A stretch of 64,000 bases of DNA from Lachnospira multipara ATCC 19207 (GTDB lineage: Bacteria > Bacillota > Clostridia > Lachnospirales > Lachnospiraceae). Shown piece after piece: positions 33,711 through 43,195 of the stretch. The notes under the pieces were generated by a model, which worked only from the letters and a program-made list of their open reading frames with translations, did not search any database and was not told the DNA's origin. The stretch's first letter is position 1, and each line of letters starts with the position of its first letter. A program made the position numbers and the translations under genes. The stretch spans positions 1 through 64,000 of the forward strand of contig NZ_AUJG01000006.1 in the NCBI RefSeq assembly GCF_000424105.1, given 5' to 3'.

Positions 33711-35127
33711 TCCTAAACCACCACCCCAAAAGCATCTTTATAAAATCCCAATTTATCCCTAAGGAAAAAATTACAGCAATTAACAAATTTACTAATTTTA
33801 AATAGTCTGCTTCTATATAAATCTTATCCAAATAAAACAATAAGCACTCAATAAGTAAAACTATAATTATGAAAATCAAATGGCAAATCTTTACTTTTAT
33901 TTGAATGATTTTTTGTACATCTATAATTCTAAATAAGAATAAGAAAATATATGCCAGCATAGTTGAAATTGAAGCTGCATATAAGCCTAAAAACCTTATC
34001 ATAGAAATATCAAAAACAAGATTTATAACAGCTGCAATCGTAGTAGTTAAGCCTATACTCTTAGTCTTTTTAAAAGCAAGATAAATACCACCAAGAAAAG
34101 TAGATAAGCTAAGGAAAAACATGGCCATAAAAAGAATTGGCATTTGAAAATATGCCTCTTCATAATCGCCCTTAATCAAAAGATTAAAAAGTACTGGAGA
34201 AATGGCAATTAAGAGCGCTAATGATCCCGCAATAAAATTTAATAGCATTTGAAAAACCTTAGTATAATATTCACTTGCATCATGATCTTTTGAAACTATG
34301 CTTGCATTTTCCTGCCAAGCAAGAACAAAAGTGTTTTGTAGATTATCAATAAGATTTGGAATCTTACAAGCAAGGGAATAAACTGCATTCGCTGAAACCC
34401 CCATAAATGCAGTAACCACCAATCTATCTGCCAAACGCATTAGCCAACCTGAAATACTATTAGGTATTAAGGGCATTGTGTAAGATAGCATTTTCTTTAA
34501 AAGCTCTTTGTTAAAAAGAGACATGCTAAAATATCGATAAAACTTAATTCTAAAAAACAAATAAAAGAAAGCAATAAATGATGATAGAAATGAACTTACA
34601 ACTACACCTATTAATCCTCCTGGTAAAATAAATACAAAAATAAGTACAAAAATTAAAGTCGAAAAAGACGAAACAATTATTGATATTGAGTATTCTGCAT
34701 TTTTTCCAAGGCCCCTACAAATCTGTCTTATAGTATTGGCAAAAATATCTGCAAAATAATATAGGCAAATTAAAAGACGTAGGTAAATGTTTTCTTTATA
34801 CAAACAAAAAAAGATAACTAATAAGGCAATTATTGAGCTTATAAATGTAAAGCCTATAATATTAGAAATTATCTTCTTTATCTCCTCCTCATCATCTCTA
34901 ACATCTATCAAAAATCTGAAAGCTGCCGTTTGAATTTGAAGAGTGGCAACTGGAAGCAGCAAAATAGAAAACATCATAATAAGCTCGTTGATTCCAATTT
35001 CGTCCTTTGTTAAATAAAGGGTGATAATTGGTAAAGTTACAAATGATGTTATCTTAGGAATTATTGTTCCCAAAGAAAGTATTAAAGTGTTTTTTGCTAA
35101 TGATTCCCCACGTTTCATAATATTCAT
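33691..35127 (-). CDS. Wzx-type polysaccharide flippase
   Basis: A 478-residue, 12-14 helix MATE/MVF-fold protein (MKRGESLAKNTLILSLGTII at the start; RICRGLGKNAEYSISIIV; VLAWQENASIVSKD) typical of oligosaccharide-unit flippases. It should move undecaprenyl-linked repeat units across the membrane. The start overlaps the stop of the pyruvyl transferase gene (ATGA), indicating translational coupling. Confidence 0.9.
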   Translation of the reverse strand: MNIMKRGESLAKNTLILSLGTIIPKITSFVTLPIITLYLTKDEIGINELIMMFSILLLPVATLQIQTAAFRFLIDVRDDEEEIKKIISNIIGFTFISSIIALLVIFFCLYKENIYLRLLICLYYFADIFANTIRQICRGLGKNAEYSISIIVSSFSTLIFVLIFVFILPGGLIGVVVSSFLSSFIAFFYLFFRIKFYRYFSMSLFNKELLKKMLSYTMPLIPNSISGWLMRLADRLVVTAFMGVSANAVYSLACKIPNLIDNLQNTFVLAWQENASIVSKDHDASEYYTKVFQMLLNFIAGSLALLIAISPVLFNLLIKGDYEEAYFQMPILFMAMFFLSLSTFLGGIYLAFKKTKSIGLTTTIAAVINLVFDISMIRFLGLYAASISTMLAYIFLFLFRIIDVQKIIQIKVKICHLIFIIIVLLIECLLFYLDKIYIEADYLKLVNLLIAVIFSLGINWDFIKMLLGWWFRNDKRKS

Positions 35128-36260
35128 CCCGTTATCTTTTTTAAAAATTCTTTTGAACCCTTCAACATCTCATCTATCTTTTCATCCACCTTTTCCCAGC
35201 AAATGCTGCAAGCCTTTTCATCCAAAGAATCCGCAAACTTACCATCTAACAATGCTCTATCTTCTAAACTCGTATTCTCTAAAAGATCAAGAAGTCTGTT
35301 ATTAGAAGCAATATTAGTCTCCACAAAAAATTCCTTATGAAGAATAATTGAAAGCGCAGTTCCATGAAATGAATTTGTAAAAATATAACTCGCATTATCC
35401 ATTAAGAAAAGTAATTCACTTGGACTAGCAACACCAAAATGTTCCAAGTCCTTATATCTTTCTTTTCTTTCATTATCTGTTACAAAGATAATTTTAAGAT
35501 TTCTCTTTTTGGCAAAGCTAACTGCCGCATTCTTTAACTTGCTTGTATCCATATCCAGTGAAAAATAAAGAACATAATCAGCGTTATAATATTGACTTAT
35601 ATTGTCACTAGCGTTTTTCTTAATGTCCTTTTTATACAATCTTTTCCATTCATCCATATCTAATAAAAAAACAGGATCAAGGCAAGTTGTTAATTCATCT
35701 TTGTAATATTTTTTTATATTATCAAGGCTAGAATTTTCTCTAAGAGAAATTCCCGAAAACTTATCTAGGCTATTCTTAAAATATTCATCCATCACTTTTT
35801 TGTCATTAAAAGAACCTAAACTAGCCGCATAAGCATATTTTTCTTTATCTGTAAAATCCAAAAGGTAAGTCCTATCCCCTGAATTTAAATTAGGATTCCA
35901 TACCTGATCTGAACCTACAATAAAGGCATCGAAATTTTCAAGTTGCTTATCGATATTCTTATTATTTACATCTTTTTTATTCAAAAGCCTATCTGAAATT
36001 TCTAAATATTCTTTTCTAAACTCATTAAACTTTCTCATCATTTTTAATCTACTAGTTAAATTAAAAAGATAAGTTGGATGTTTAATACAATACTTAAGCA
36101 AGAATGATTTAGAGGCATATTTAGCCACAACTCCACCATAATTTAAAATTTCAGCCTCTACATTTTCCTGCCTATTCAAATATTCTTTTAATGCATAGGC
36201 CTGAAAAACAGCGCCATAATTTAATGCATTATGATATGTTAAAATGGCTATTTTTTTCAA
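35124..36260 (-). CDS. Polysaccharide pyruvyl transferase family protein
   Basis: The 378-residue enzyme of the CsaB/WcaK family (PF04230) should add pyruvate ketals to a glycan. Family marks are LTYHNALNYGAVFQAYALKE at the N-terminus, FIVGSDQVWNP, and FTNSFHGTALSIIL near the C-terminus. It lies between a GT4 enzyme and the flippase, overlapping the latter by 4 bp. Confidence 0.9.
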   Translation of the reverse strand: MKKIAILTYHNALNYGAVFQAYALKEYLNRQENVEAEILNYGGVVAKYASKSFLLKYCIKHPTYLFNLTSRLKMMRKFNEFRKEYLEISDRLLNKKDVNNKNIDKQLENFDAFIVGSDQVWNPNLNSGDRTYLLDFTDKEKYAYAASLGSFNDKKVMDEYFKNSLDKFSGISLRENSSLDNIKKYYKDELTTCLDPVFLLDMDEWKRLYKKDIKKNASDNISQYYNADYVLYFSLDMDTSKLKNAAVSFAKKRNLKIIFVTDNERKERYKDLEHFGVASPSELLFLMDNASYIFTNSFHGTALSIILHKEFFVETNIASNNRLLDLLENTSLEDRALLDGKFADSLDEKACSICWEKVDEKIDEMLKGSKEFLKKITG

Positions 36261-36268
36261 AACAATCT

Positions 36269-37327
36269 CTACTCCTTAGCTATTATCTCTTCAAATTTCT
36301 TTGTGGATTCATCCATAGATTTTTTTCTTGCAGTAGCTAAAGCATTTTCTGATAATTTTTTCTGCAAGTCTAAATCGTCAAACACTTTTCTTATACATTC
36401 TACTAATCCATCTATGTCATGAACGTCTGATAGTAAAGCATTTTCACCATCTAGCGCATACTCAAATACACCTGTATTTCTAGTAGATACTAAAACACAT
36501 CCGCAAGCCATTGCTTCAAGTCCTGGAAGTCCAAAACCCTCTTCTACACTTGTGCTTAAAAATACTCTGCAACAATTATTTATTCTTGCTACCTCTTCCT
36601 GACTTGCCTTATAAACATAATTTATATAATCAGGAATCTTGTTTGTCTTTTCTTCAATGCTTACAACATAAACCTTTAAATCAGAAAATTTATCATGTAA
36701 TTTTTTTACAACTTCTAATGCATCATCTCCAGCCTTTATCTTTGATGAATTATAATGAAACGCAATAGAGAATTTATCCCTATCTTCTATCTTCTTTTCT
36801 TTTTTGAAAATGTCACAATTAACACCATTTGGCACACAATAGCTTGGAATCTTAGAATGCATATCGACTAAATTTTTTAGCCAATTTGAAACTGTTATAT
36901 TACAAAGACCAAGTCCATATGTTTCAAATACCTCTTCATCTGATAAAACCCAGTTTTCAAAGCCCTGAATAAAGTACATTTTCTTTTTGCAATTAATCGA
37001 CAATTCGCTTACAGGTTTTGCCGTTCTTACATCTGTTGCAATAATGACTTCTTCATCTTTTCTAATTTCTTTTTCATAGTCAAAGATAGTTCTTTTTATT
37101 ACGCCTTCATTAAATTTATACCAATCTGGCCAGCGATTATAAAAAAATCTACAAGCTAATTTTTTTAAAACTGAAGGGATTTTTCGACTTCTAAGAAAAC
37201 ATTTTCCGTAAAAATATAAGGTGACCCTATGATTGTTACTCGCTAAATAATTAGCGTAATCATATATAATTTTAGATCCTCCTCTTGGAAGAGCAGAATT
37301 TCCATATAATACAAATGCAATATTCAT
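36269..37327 (-). CDS. Glycosyltransferase family 4
   Basis: The 352-residue GT-B enzyme has an N-terminal MNIAFVLYGNSALPRGGSKI and the family GT4 EX7E region ...STSVEEGFGLPGLEAMACGCVLVSTRNTGVFEYA. The start at 37327 has AAGGGGACATT upstream and is preferred over an ATG six codons earlier. It is part of the polysaccharide operon. Confidence 0.9.
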   Translation of the reverse strand: MNIAFVLYGNSALPRGGSKIIYDYANYLASNNHRVTLYFYGKCFLRSRKIPSVLKKLACRFFYNRWPDWYKFNEGVIKRTIFDYEKEIRKDEEVIIATDVRTAKPVSELSINCKKKMYFIQGFENWVLSDEEVFETYGLGLCNITVSNWLKNLVDMHSKIPSYCVPNGVNCDIFKKEKKIEDRDKFSIAFHYNSSKIKAGDDALEVVKKLHDKFSDLKVYVVSIEEKTNKIPDYINYVYKASQEEVARINNCCRVFLSTSVEEGFGLPGLEAMACGCVLVSTRNTGVFEYALDGENALLSDVHDIDGLVECIRKVFDDLDLQKKLSENALATARKKSMDESTKKFEEIIAKE

Positions 37328-37361
37328 AATGTCCCCTTTTTTCAAATCCCCTAATCAAAAT

Positions 37362-38516
37362 CTAGCCTCTTAACTTATTTATATAGATATCGTAAACTAC
37401 TAAATACATCAAAAAGGAAGTTGATGTAAATAAAAATGGATCTACTGTACTATTAATTAAAAAAGCAAAGTATGGTAGCAATACCCATTTATAGTCACTT
37501 TTTAAAATTTTCTTAATTGGTAAAATTAAGAAAATAGCTAAAATAAAGCAGGCTATTAAACCATAACATCTTAAAAATTCCACATAAGCAATTTCTTCAC
37601 CATACAAATAAGCTCGTCGTCCTAAGGAGTAATATTTTGATCCTATTCCCATACCAAAAATCCAATAGAGCCTGTTTTCATTTAAGGCTTTTATAATTGA
37701 TGGAATAATAAGACTTCTTACGTTATCTCCTTCATTTTTTGCAAAATTTATGATTTCAACTTTGTTTATAAAAAACTCAAAGCCAAAAATCACAACAATA
37801 GCTGCAATTAACACAAACATAAGACTTCTGCTTTTATTTTTTACAACGAAAATGTAATAAACCACTATAAGTATCAAAGACAAATAAATAATAGCTCTAG
37901 TTCCTGTCCACATAATTGCCCAAACAGAAATAGCAGCCATATAATATCTCTTTTTTTCAAGACAATATATCAAGTTAAATATGAAGAAAGGTGATGTCTT
38001 TATAAATATTACATAGTAGAAAATAGCATTATGACTTCTAGAAATCATACCCTCACCAATATCTTCTAAGAAAAGAACAAGTGGATTTGTATATATATCA
38101 CTGATTTCAAATAAATCTAAAAGTCCAATAACTACTACCATAATAGCTAGAAGAGATAAAATCTGATAAAGTGCCTCACATATATCAAACTCTTCCTTTT
38201 CCAAAACCAATACCAGTAATAGAAAAAAACAGACATAAACACCTTTTACTGCATCTACAAGATATCCTCCTCGAACAAGTACTGATGTCACTATCAAATA
38301 AATAGGAAAAATAATCGCAAATATAATTATTATCTTATTTTTTCTAAAATTAATAACATCATTTACAATAGTCTCTAGGTTATATGCTAGAGTTATAAAT
38401 AAAAGCAAAATTTTTATGTTGTATTTGTCATAAGCAAAGCAAGCAATTGACCATACTAGAAGCGTCAAAAGGATGCTATTTAGACTATATTTCTTATTCT
38501 TATATGTAAGTATCAT
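37362..38516 (-). CDS. Wzy-like O-antigen/polysaccharide polymerase
   Basis: A 384-residue, 10-12 helix protein with no strong motif beyond the Wzy profile: many helices, a large polar loop near WIFGMGIGSKYYSLGRRAYL, and its place between glycosyltransferases. Start ATG at 38516 overlaps the upstream stop (TGATG) with GGAG just before. It would join repeat units outside the membrane. The assignment is by topology and context. Confidence 0.75.
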   Translation of the reverse strand: MILTYKNKKYSLNSILLTLLVWSIACFAYDKYNIKILLLFITLAYNLETIVNDVINFRKNKIIIIFAIIFPIYLIVTSVLVRGGYLVDAVKGVYVCFFLLLVLVLEKEEFDICEALYQILSLLAIMVVVIGLLDLFEISDIYTNPLVLFLEDIGEGMISRSHNAIFYYVIFIKTSPFFIFNLIYCLEKKRYYMAAISVWAIMWTGTRAIIYLSLILIVVYYIFVVKNKSRSLMFVLIAAIVVIFGFEFFINKVEIINFAKNEGDNVRSLIIPSIIKALNENRLYWIFGMGIGSKYYSLGRRAYLYGEEIAYVEFLRCYGLIACFILAIFLILPIKKILKSDYKWVLLPYFAFLINSTVDPFLFTSTSFLMYLVVYDIYINKLRG

Positions 38517-39439
38517 CAAAAGCTCCTTCTAAGAACAGATAGAAATATCATGCACCTACTAAGAAAAGCTCTAGGTTTAATAAATCTATCTACAGCTAAT
38601 ATCATTGTCTTTAAATAATTATCCTTATAATTTGTAACTTTATATAATGTCTCTTTATTACAATCCGTCATTAAATCCTCATAGTTTGCAAGCAAAGACC
38701 TTGCATGAACATATCTATTATCTGTCTTTTTAAAAAGACTAGATTTTAATACCTTTTTTAAAAAACTATTCTTCTGAGAACCAACTAGATTCCCACCATG
38801 TTGCCTATACAATATATGACTCTTTTTTTCAAAAATGATTTTTCCACCAGTAGCAAGGCAAATCATATTTATCCAATGATCATGCATAGGTATATTTTCT
38901 AAATTTAAATCTTGTGGAGCTTTAACAAGACCCTTTAGTTTCTTTCCAAAAACATAGGTGCAACCACTAGCACAATTTCTAATTAATATTTCGCCAAAGC
39001 TATAAGGCCTATCTACATTAAAGCCAATCTCGTTTAAAGGGAATAAATCTTTGTCCACCAGACAGGTGTTAGAATAATATAAAAAATTGTCTTCTAAACT
39101 TTTTACCTCTCCCTCAATATGACTAATGGCACTAATCATCTTATCCTCAAGCCAGTAATCATCTTGATCACTAAGGGCATAATAATCAAAATAGTCTGGC
39201 GCCATAGAAATTAATGTAAGAAAGCTCTTCTTAGCGCCTAGATTTTCTCCCTTAATAACTGTTACATTTTCTAATTTGTTATATTTATCAAGGATTTCAA
39301 CTGTGCTATCCTTTGAGCCATCATCTCTTATAAGCAAATATATCTCCACCTCTATCTGATTTAAGATAGAATCAATCTGCTCTTTTAGATATTTTTCTCC
39401 ATTGTAAGTCGACATAAGAACGCATACTTTTCTCCCCAT
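38516..39439 (-). CDS. Glycosyltransferase family 2
   Basis: The 307-residue GT-A enzyme opens with VCVLMSTYNGEKYLKEQIDS, has RDDGSKDSTVEIL, the DxD-like motif ALSDQDDYWLEDKM, and PMHDHWINMICLATGG, as in rhamnosyl/abequosyl-type GT2 enzymes. It shares its overall layout with the next gene upstream, suggesting duplication. Confidence 0.9.
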   Translation of the reverse strand: MGRKVCVLMSTYNGEKYLKEQIDSILNQIEVEIYLLIRDDGSKDSTVEILDKYNKLENVTVIKGENLGAKKSFLTLISMAPDYFDYYALSDQDDYWLEDKMISAISHIEGEVKSLEDNFLYYSNTCLVDKDLFPLNEIGFNVDRPYSFGEILIRNCASGCTYVFGKKLKGLVKAPQDLNLENIPMHDHWINMICLATGGKIIFEKKSHILYRQHGGNLVGSQKNSFLKKVLKSSLFKKTDNRYVHARSLLANYEDLMTDCNKETLYKVTNYKDNYLKTMILAVDRFIKPRAFLSRCMIFLSVLRRSF

Positions 39440-40329
39440 TAAAACACCCCAAACAATACCGATAGAGCAAATACTAACTTTATATAAACTCCATCAGAAT
39501 AATTTTTATCAAACATTAAATTTAGTCTATTCTTAAAACTGTCTTTATAGTTTAATATCTTCTCTATTTTTCTTTTATTATCCTTTGATAAAATGTCACT
39601 ATAATTTTCATATAGACAGATTGCCTGTCTTTGTCTTTCATTTTTATTTCTTGTGGCACTCTTTATTAATCGGTCAATTTTTTTCAAATAGTTTTTTTCA
39701 AGTCCCACAGTATTAGCATCATGAATTCTATATTTTATTAATGACTCATCACTAGTTATTATCCTTGCCTCCACTGCAAAGGCTACTAAAAGAGTCCAGA
39801 AGTCATGCATTCTAACATCAAGATTTTTTGTTTTTATCTTATCCTTTAAAGCCTTATTAAATACCATAAGACAAGCACTTGGGCATCTATAACTAAGAGT
39901 TGTCTCTATTTTTAGTTTGTTTCCAAAATCTAGATTTCTCTTGAAATTATAATTTTTCCTATTACTAAAAACGTCACAACCGCTAATAAAAAGTGTTGGC
40001 TCTTTGTCGTATTTTTTTAAAGCCTTAACAGAGTATTTTAATTTGTCCTGATACCAGATATCATCCTGATCGCAGTAAGCATAATAGTTGGCATCTTCTG
40101 CAATTTCCAAGAGTCTAAGAAAACTCTTACAAGCACCCATATTAATATCTGACTTTATAAGTCTGATTCTTTCATCTTTAAAGCTTTCAATAATTTCTAC
40201 TGTTCTATCAGTTGATGCGTCATCTCTAATCGTAATAATAAAGTCTATGTCTTTTTGTTTCAAAAGACTATTTAGGAGTTCAAAGATGTATTTTTCGCCA
40301 TTATATGTTGATAATAATATGTTAACCAT
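39439..40329 (-). CDS. Glycosyltransferase family 2
   Basis: The 296-residue paralogue of the downstream gene has NILLSTYNGEKYIFELLNSL, RDDASTDRTVEII, YCDQDDIWYQDKL and RMHDFWTLLVAFA. The two genes overlap by one base. AGGGGAGGTCAGAG precedes the ATG. The sugar donor is unknown. Confidence 0.9.
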   Translation of the reverse strand: MVNILLSTYNGEKYIFELLNSLLKQKDIDFIITIRDDASTDRTVEIIESFKDERIRLIKSDINMGACKSFLRLLEIAEDANYYAYCDQDDIWYQDKLKYSVKALKKYDKEPTLFISGCDVFSNRKNYNFKRNLDFGNKLKIETTLSYRCPSACLMVFNKALKDKIKTKNLDVRMHDFWTLLVAFAVEARIITSDESLIKYRIHDANTVGLEKNYLKKIDRLIKSATRNKNERQRQAICLYENYSDILSKDNKRKIEKILNYKDSFKNRLNLMFDKNYSDGVYIKLVFALSVLFGVF

Positions 40330-40361
40330 CTCTGACCTCCCCTTTATATTTCTAAGCCTAA

Positions 40362-41516
40362 CTAGATACTTTTATAGACCTTCTCCATTACAGCATTTGT
40401 CTTATTTTTACAAAATTGCTCTGCTATTTTTTTATTATTCTTTGAACACATTTTTCTAAAAGCTTCATCTCTATAGATTTTCTTAATTGCTTCCTTCATA
40501 GCAAATACATCCTTAGGCTTAACTACAAGTCCTGTCTTATTATTTACTACATAATCTTTCATTCCATTTACCTTAGTAGAAATTAATGGTAGTCCTGCAG
40601 TCATAGCTTCAAGTGGTGCAATGCCAAGGCCTTCTCGAATAGAGGGATGGATAAAGCAATCTGAGATTTTTAAAAGTTCATACACGTCGTTTCTATAACC
40701 TAGTAAGTAAACATTTTCAGAAAGCCCTTCTTTTCTAATAAATTCCTCGTAAGCTTTAAAAAGCTTTCCTTTACCAGAAATCAAAAAGATACAATTTTCA
40801 AACCCTTTCCAGTTTTCCATCTTTAACTCTTTTGCAGCATCTAAAATCAATTGATGATTCTTTCTTTTTTGCAGCTCTCCAACTGCTAAAAATACAAATT
40901 TATCTTCTATATTTAACTCTTGTTTTTTCTTAAAAATATCAACAAGAGTTCTATTAATCCTATCCTTATCCACACCAACTCCTGGAATATAGACATATTT
41001 TCTTGCATGAAACCTTCTTTTAGCTCTTAAATCATCTTCCCTATTAATGGTAATTAAAATGTCTGTAAAGCGACTTAAGAACTTCTCAACGGGATAATAA
41101 AAAAGCCAGTTCTTTATTGGCGCTCCCTCATAAAAATGAAAGCCATGAGCTGTATAGATAACTTTTACTTTATACTTTCTTGCAACTAATCTTGCCAAAA
41201 CCCCGCCCATGGGATTGTGACAATGAATAAAGCTATAATTATTATCTTTAACTAGTTGTTCTAGTTGTTTTTTACTTTTTAAATTTTGAAAAAAATTATA
41301 GGGACTTCTAGAGATATCAATTGAATAAAAGCGACATTGATTGCTGACCAGCCATTCTTTAAAGTCCTTGGCAGCTTCCTCAGATAGCGCACCTGAACTT
41401 GTAAAATTGGCAACTACATCAACTTCATATCCAAGTTTTTTTAAGATTAAGATATTGTCCTTGTTAAACTTCTCCTGCATATAAACAGTAGTTGTCAGCA
41501 TCATAACCCTCTTCAT
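40362..41516 (-). CDS. Glycosyltransferase family 4
   Basis: The 384-residue GT-B enzyme has HCHNPMGGVLARLVARK, YTAHGFHFYEGAP and the C-terminal SIREGLGIAPLEAMTAGLPLI. It resembles EpsD/Cps-type transferases acting early in repeat-unit assembly. The ATG at 41516 follows GGTGGGGATTTG and is preferred to an upstream TTG. Confidence 0.9.
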   Translation of the reverse strand: MKRVMMLTTTVYMQEKFNKDNILILKKLGYEVDVVANFTSSGALSEEAAKDFKEWLVSNQCRFYSIDISRSPYNFFQNLKSKKQLEQLVKDNNYSFIHCHNPMGGVLARLVARKYKVKVIYTAHGFHFYEGAPIKNWLFYYPVEKFLSRFTDILITINREDDLRAKRRFHARKYVYIPGVGVDKDRINRTLVDIFKKKQELNIEDKFVFLAVGELQKRKNHQLILDAAKELKMENWKGFENCIFLISGKGKLFKAYEEFIRKEGLSENVYLLGYRNDVYELLKISDCFIHPSIREGLGIAPLEAMTAGLPLISTKVNGMKDYVVNNKTGLVVKPKDVFAMKEAIKKIYRDEAFRKMCSKNNKKIAEQFCKNKTNAVMEKVYKSI

Positions 41517-41527
41517 CAAATCCCCAC

Positions 41528-42895
41528 CTAACTTATAATTTTTTCTGCCTCTCTTAGTATTTCATTTTTCTTCTTTGCAAATCCCTCACTTGCCTCTGGA
41601 ATAAAGACTGTTTTTACAGTGAGTAAAATCAGCTTAATATCCAAAATAAAGCTCATATCTTCAATATAAATTAAGTCCAGTTTCAGCTTATCCTCTGGGC
41701 TTGTGTTATATTTTCCATAAACTTGGGCATAACCTGTTATGCCACCTTTAACTCTTCTTCTATATTTAAATTCCGGTAATTTTTTTTCATAATCTGATAC
41801 TAGTAATGCAGGTTCAGGTCTTGGACCTACCAAGCTCATTTGTCCGATTAATACATTAAAAAGCTGAGGTAACTCATCAATTCTATTTCTTCTAATCTTC
41901 CTACCTACACGAGTTATTCTTGTATCGTCTTTAACTGCCGGCCTAAATCCATTTTCATTATTATCAGCTCTCATACTTCTAAACTTAAGCACCTTAAAGA
42001 CTCTTCCATTAAGGGTCTCTCGCTCTTGCTTAAAGAAAACCGGGCCTCCATCATCTAGCTTTATAGCAATGGCAGTCACAAGCATAACTGGGCTAAATAA
42101 AACTAAAAGTATAAAGGAAACTACTAAGTCAAACACTCGCTTAACCGCATATAATGCCCTTTTATCCGCAATTGAATTGTAGTGCATAATTGGTGTGTCG
42201 ATGAAATTTTTGATCTCGCAATTTCTAATGAGCAAATCCTCAATATCCGGCACAAAATAAAAAGACTGATTAGTTTCAACGCAAAACTTTATAAACTCGT
42301 TTCGCTTATTTCTAGTAATGCCTACAAATATAACGCGCTTAACGGATTTCATTCTAGTTTTGATAAGAGAATCATTTTCATTAACAATCTTACCAATCTT
42401 AAACATGTGAGAATACTTTCTTAAAAGCTTACTTGTAAAGTCCACCACCTCATCTTCTGATATGTTAGCGCCATAAATCACCAAAGTCTCTAATGGTGAA
42501 ATCAAGGCAATAAGCAGTTTCTTAGTTATGAAAACAATAGTCAAGCTAACGCTTAGCTGTAAAATGTAAATTATAAGGCCAGGCACGAAGCTAACGTAAT
42601 AATTTGCGATAATACAGGCAAGCACGTAAGCTAGCAAATCTGATAGCGACAGGCTTATAAACTGTGATAGCGTCGTTTCCCATATAGAATTTGACGCAAA
42701 ATCATAAGCCCTATAAAGCTTAGCCAAATATCTGTAGCAAATGTAAAACAAGATTATAAATGCCACCATTCCGTAGTCCCTAAACTTCTGGAAGGCAAAT
42801 TTGTTATAATATTCTATCCACACAAACGCAAACAATCCTACATTGATGGTGGTTAGGATTACCGTTGCGACCTTTGTTATTAACTTATTTTCCAT
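41528..42895 (-). CDS. Polyprenyl-phosphate sugar-1-phosphate transferase (WcaJ/EpsE-like)
   Basis: The initiating transferase of the glycan locus, 455 residues. Four or five N-terminal helices and a nucleotide-binding-like central domain precede the C-terminal bacterial sugar transferase domain: KRVFDLVVSFILLVLFSPVM, KLDDGGPVFFKQER, KFRSMRADN, RIDELPQLFNVLIGQMSLVG and RPEPA. The ATG at 42895 with GAGG upstream is chosen over a TTG seven codons earlier. It is the first large gene of the operon. Confidence 0.92.
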   Translation of the reverse strand: MENKLITKVATVILTTINVGLFAFVWIEYYNKFAFQKFRDYGMVAFIILFYICYRYLAKLYRAYDFASNSIWETTLSQFISLSLSDLLAYVLACIIANYYVSFVPGLIIYILQLSVSLTIVFITKKLLIALISPLETLVIYGANISEDEVVDFTSKLLRKYSHMFKIGKIVNENDSLIKTRMKSVKRVIFVGITRNKRNEFIKFCVETNQSFYFVPDIEDLLIRNCEIKNFIDTPIMHYNSIADKRALYAVKRVFDLVVSFILLVLFSPVMLVTAIAIKLDDGGPVFFKQERETLNGRVFKVLKFRSMRADNNENGFRPAVKDDTRITRVGRKIRRNRIDELPQLFNVLIGQMSLVGPRPEPALLVSDYEKKLPEFKYRRRVKGGITGYAQVYGKYNTSPEDKLKLDLIYIEDMSFILDIKLILLTVKTVFIPEASEGFAKKKNEILREAEKIIS

Positions 42896-42918
42896 AGTAT
42901 TATCCTCATTATTCAAAC

Positions 42919-42948
42919 CTATAAGTTGCTATGGTAAATAAGTATCAT
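42919..42948 (-). CDS. Candidate 9-residue leader peptide before the polysaccharide operon
   Basis: ATG at 42948 with the very strong site GGGGAGGATAC just upstream encodes MILIYHSNL and a stop, 24 bp before the first operon gene. It is too short to be sure; it could be a regulatory leader peptide. Confidence 0.3.
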   Translation of the reverse strand: MILIYHSNL

Positions 42949-43048
42949 GTATCCTCCCCTGATACCTAATTACACTTTTATCAAGTTGTCCAATCACGTA
43001 TTTTCACAAACTAGTTAAATTAGCTTGTTAATAATTTTTACTAATCTT

Positions 43049-43077
43049 ATTATACAAATAGAAGATTAAAAAAACAA
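43049..43077 (-). promoter_or_regulatory. Promoter of the polysaccharide operon
   Basis: On the minus strand TTGTTT (43072-43077), a 17-bp spacer and TATAAT (43049-43054), about 155 bp before the WcaJ-like gene, leaving a long 5' leader. Confidence 0.55.
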
Positions 43078-43099
43078 TACTACATTGTCAAATAAATAA

Positions 43100-43155
43100 A
43101 AAATCCCGCTAAAAGCTACATAAAAGTCAAACTATTATAGCTCTAGCGAGATTTT
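43100..43155 (-). terminator. Terminator after the surface protein gene
   Basis: On the minus strand AAATCTCGCTA..AGCTA pairs with TAGCT..TAGCGGGATTT, followed by TTTTATTTATT. It separates the surface protein gene from the polysaccharide operon. Confidence 0.75.
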
Positions 43156-43195
43156 CTTTATTTTTATAAAAATGTATGTCTTATATTATTTTTTA

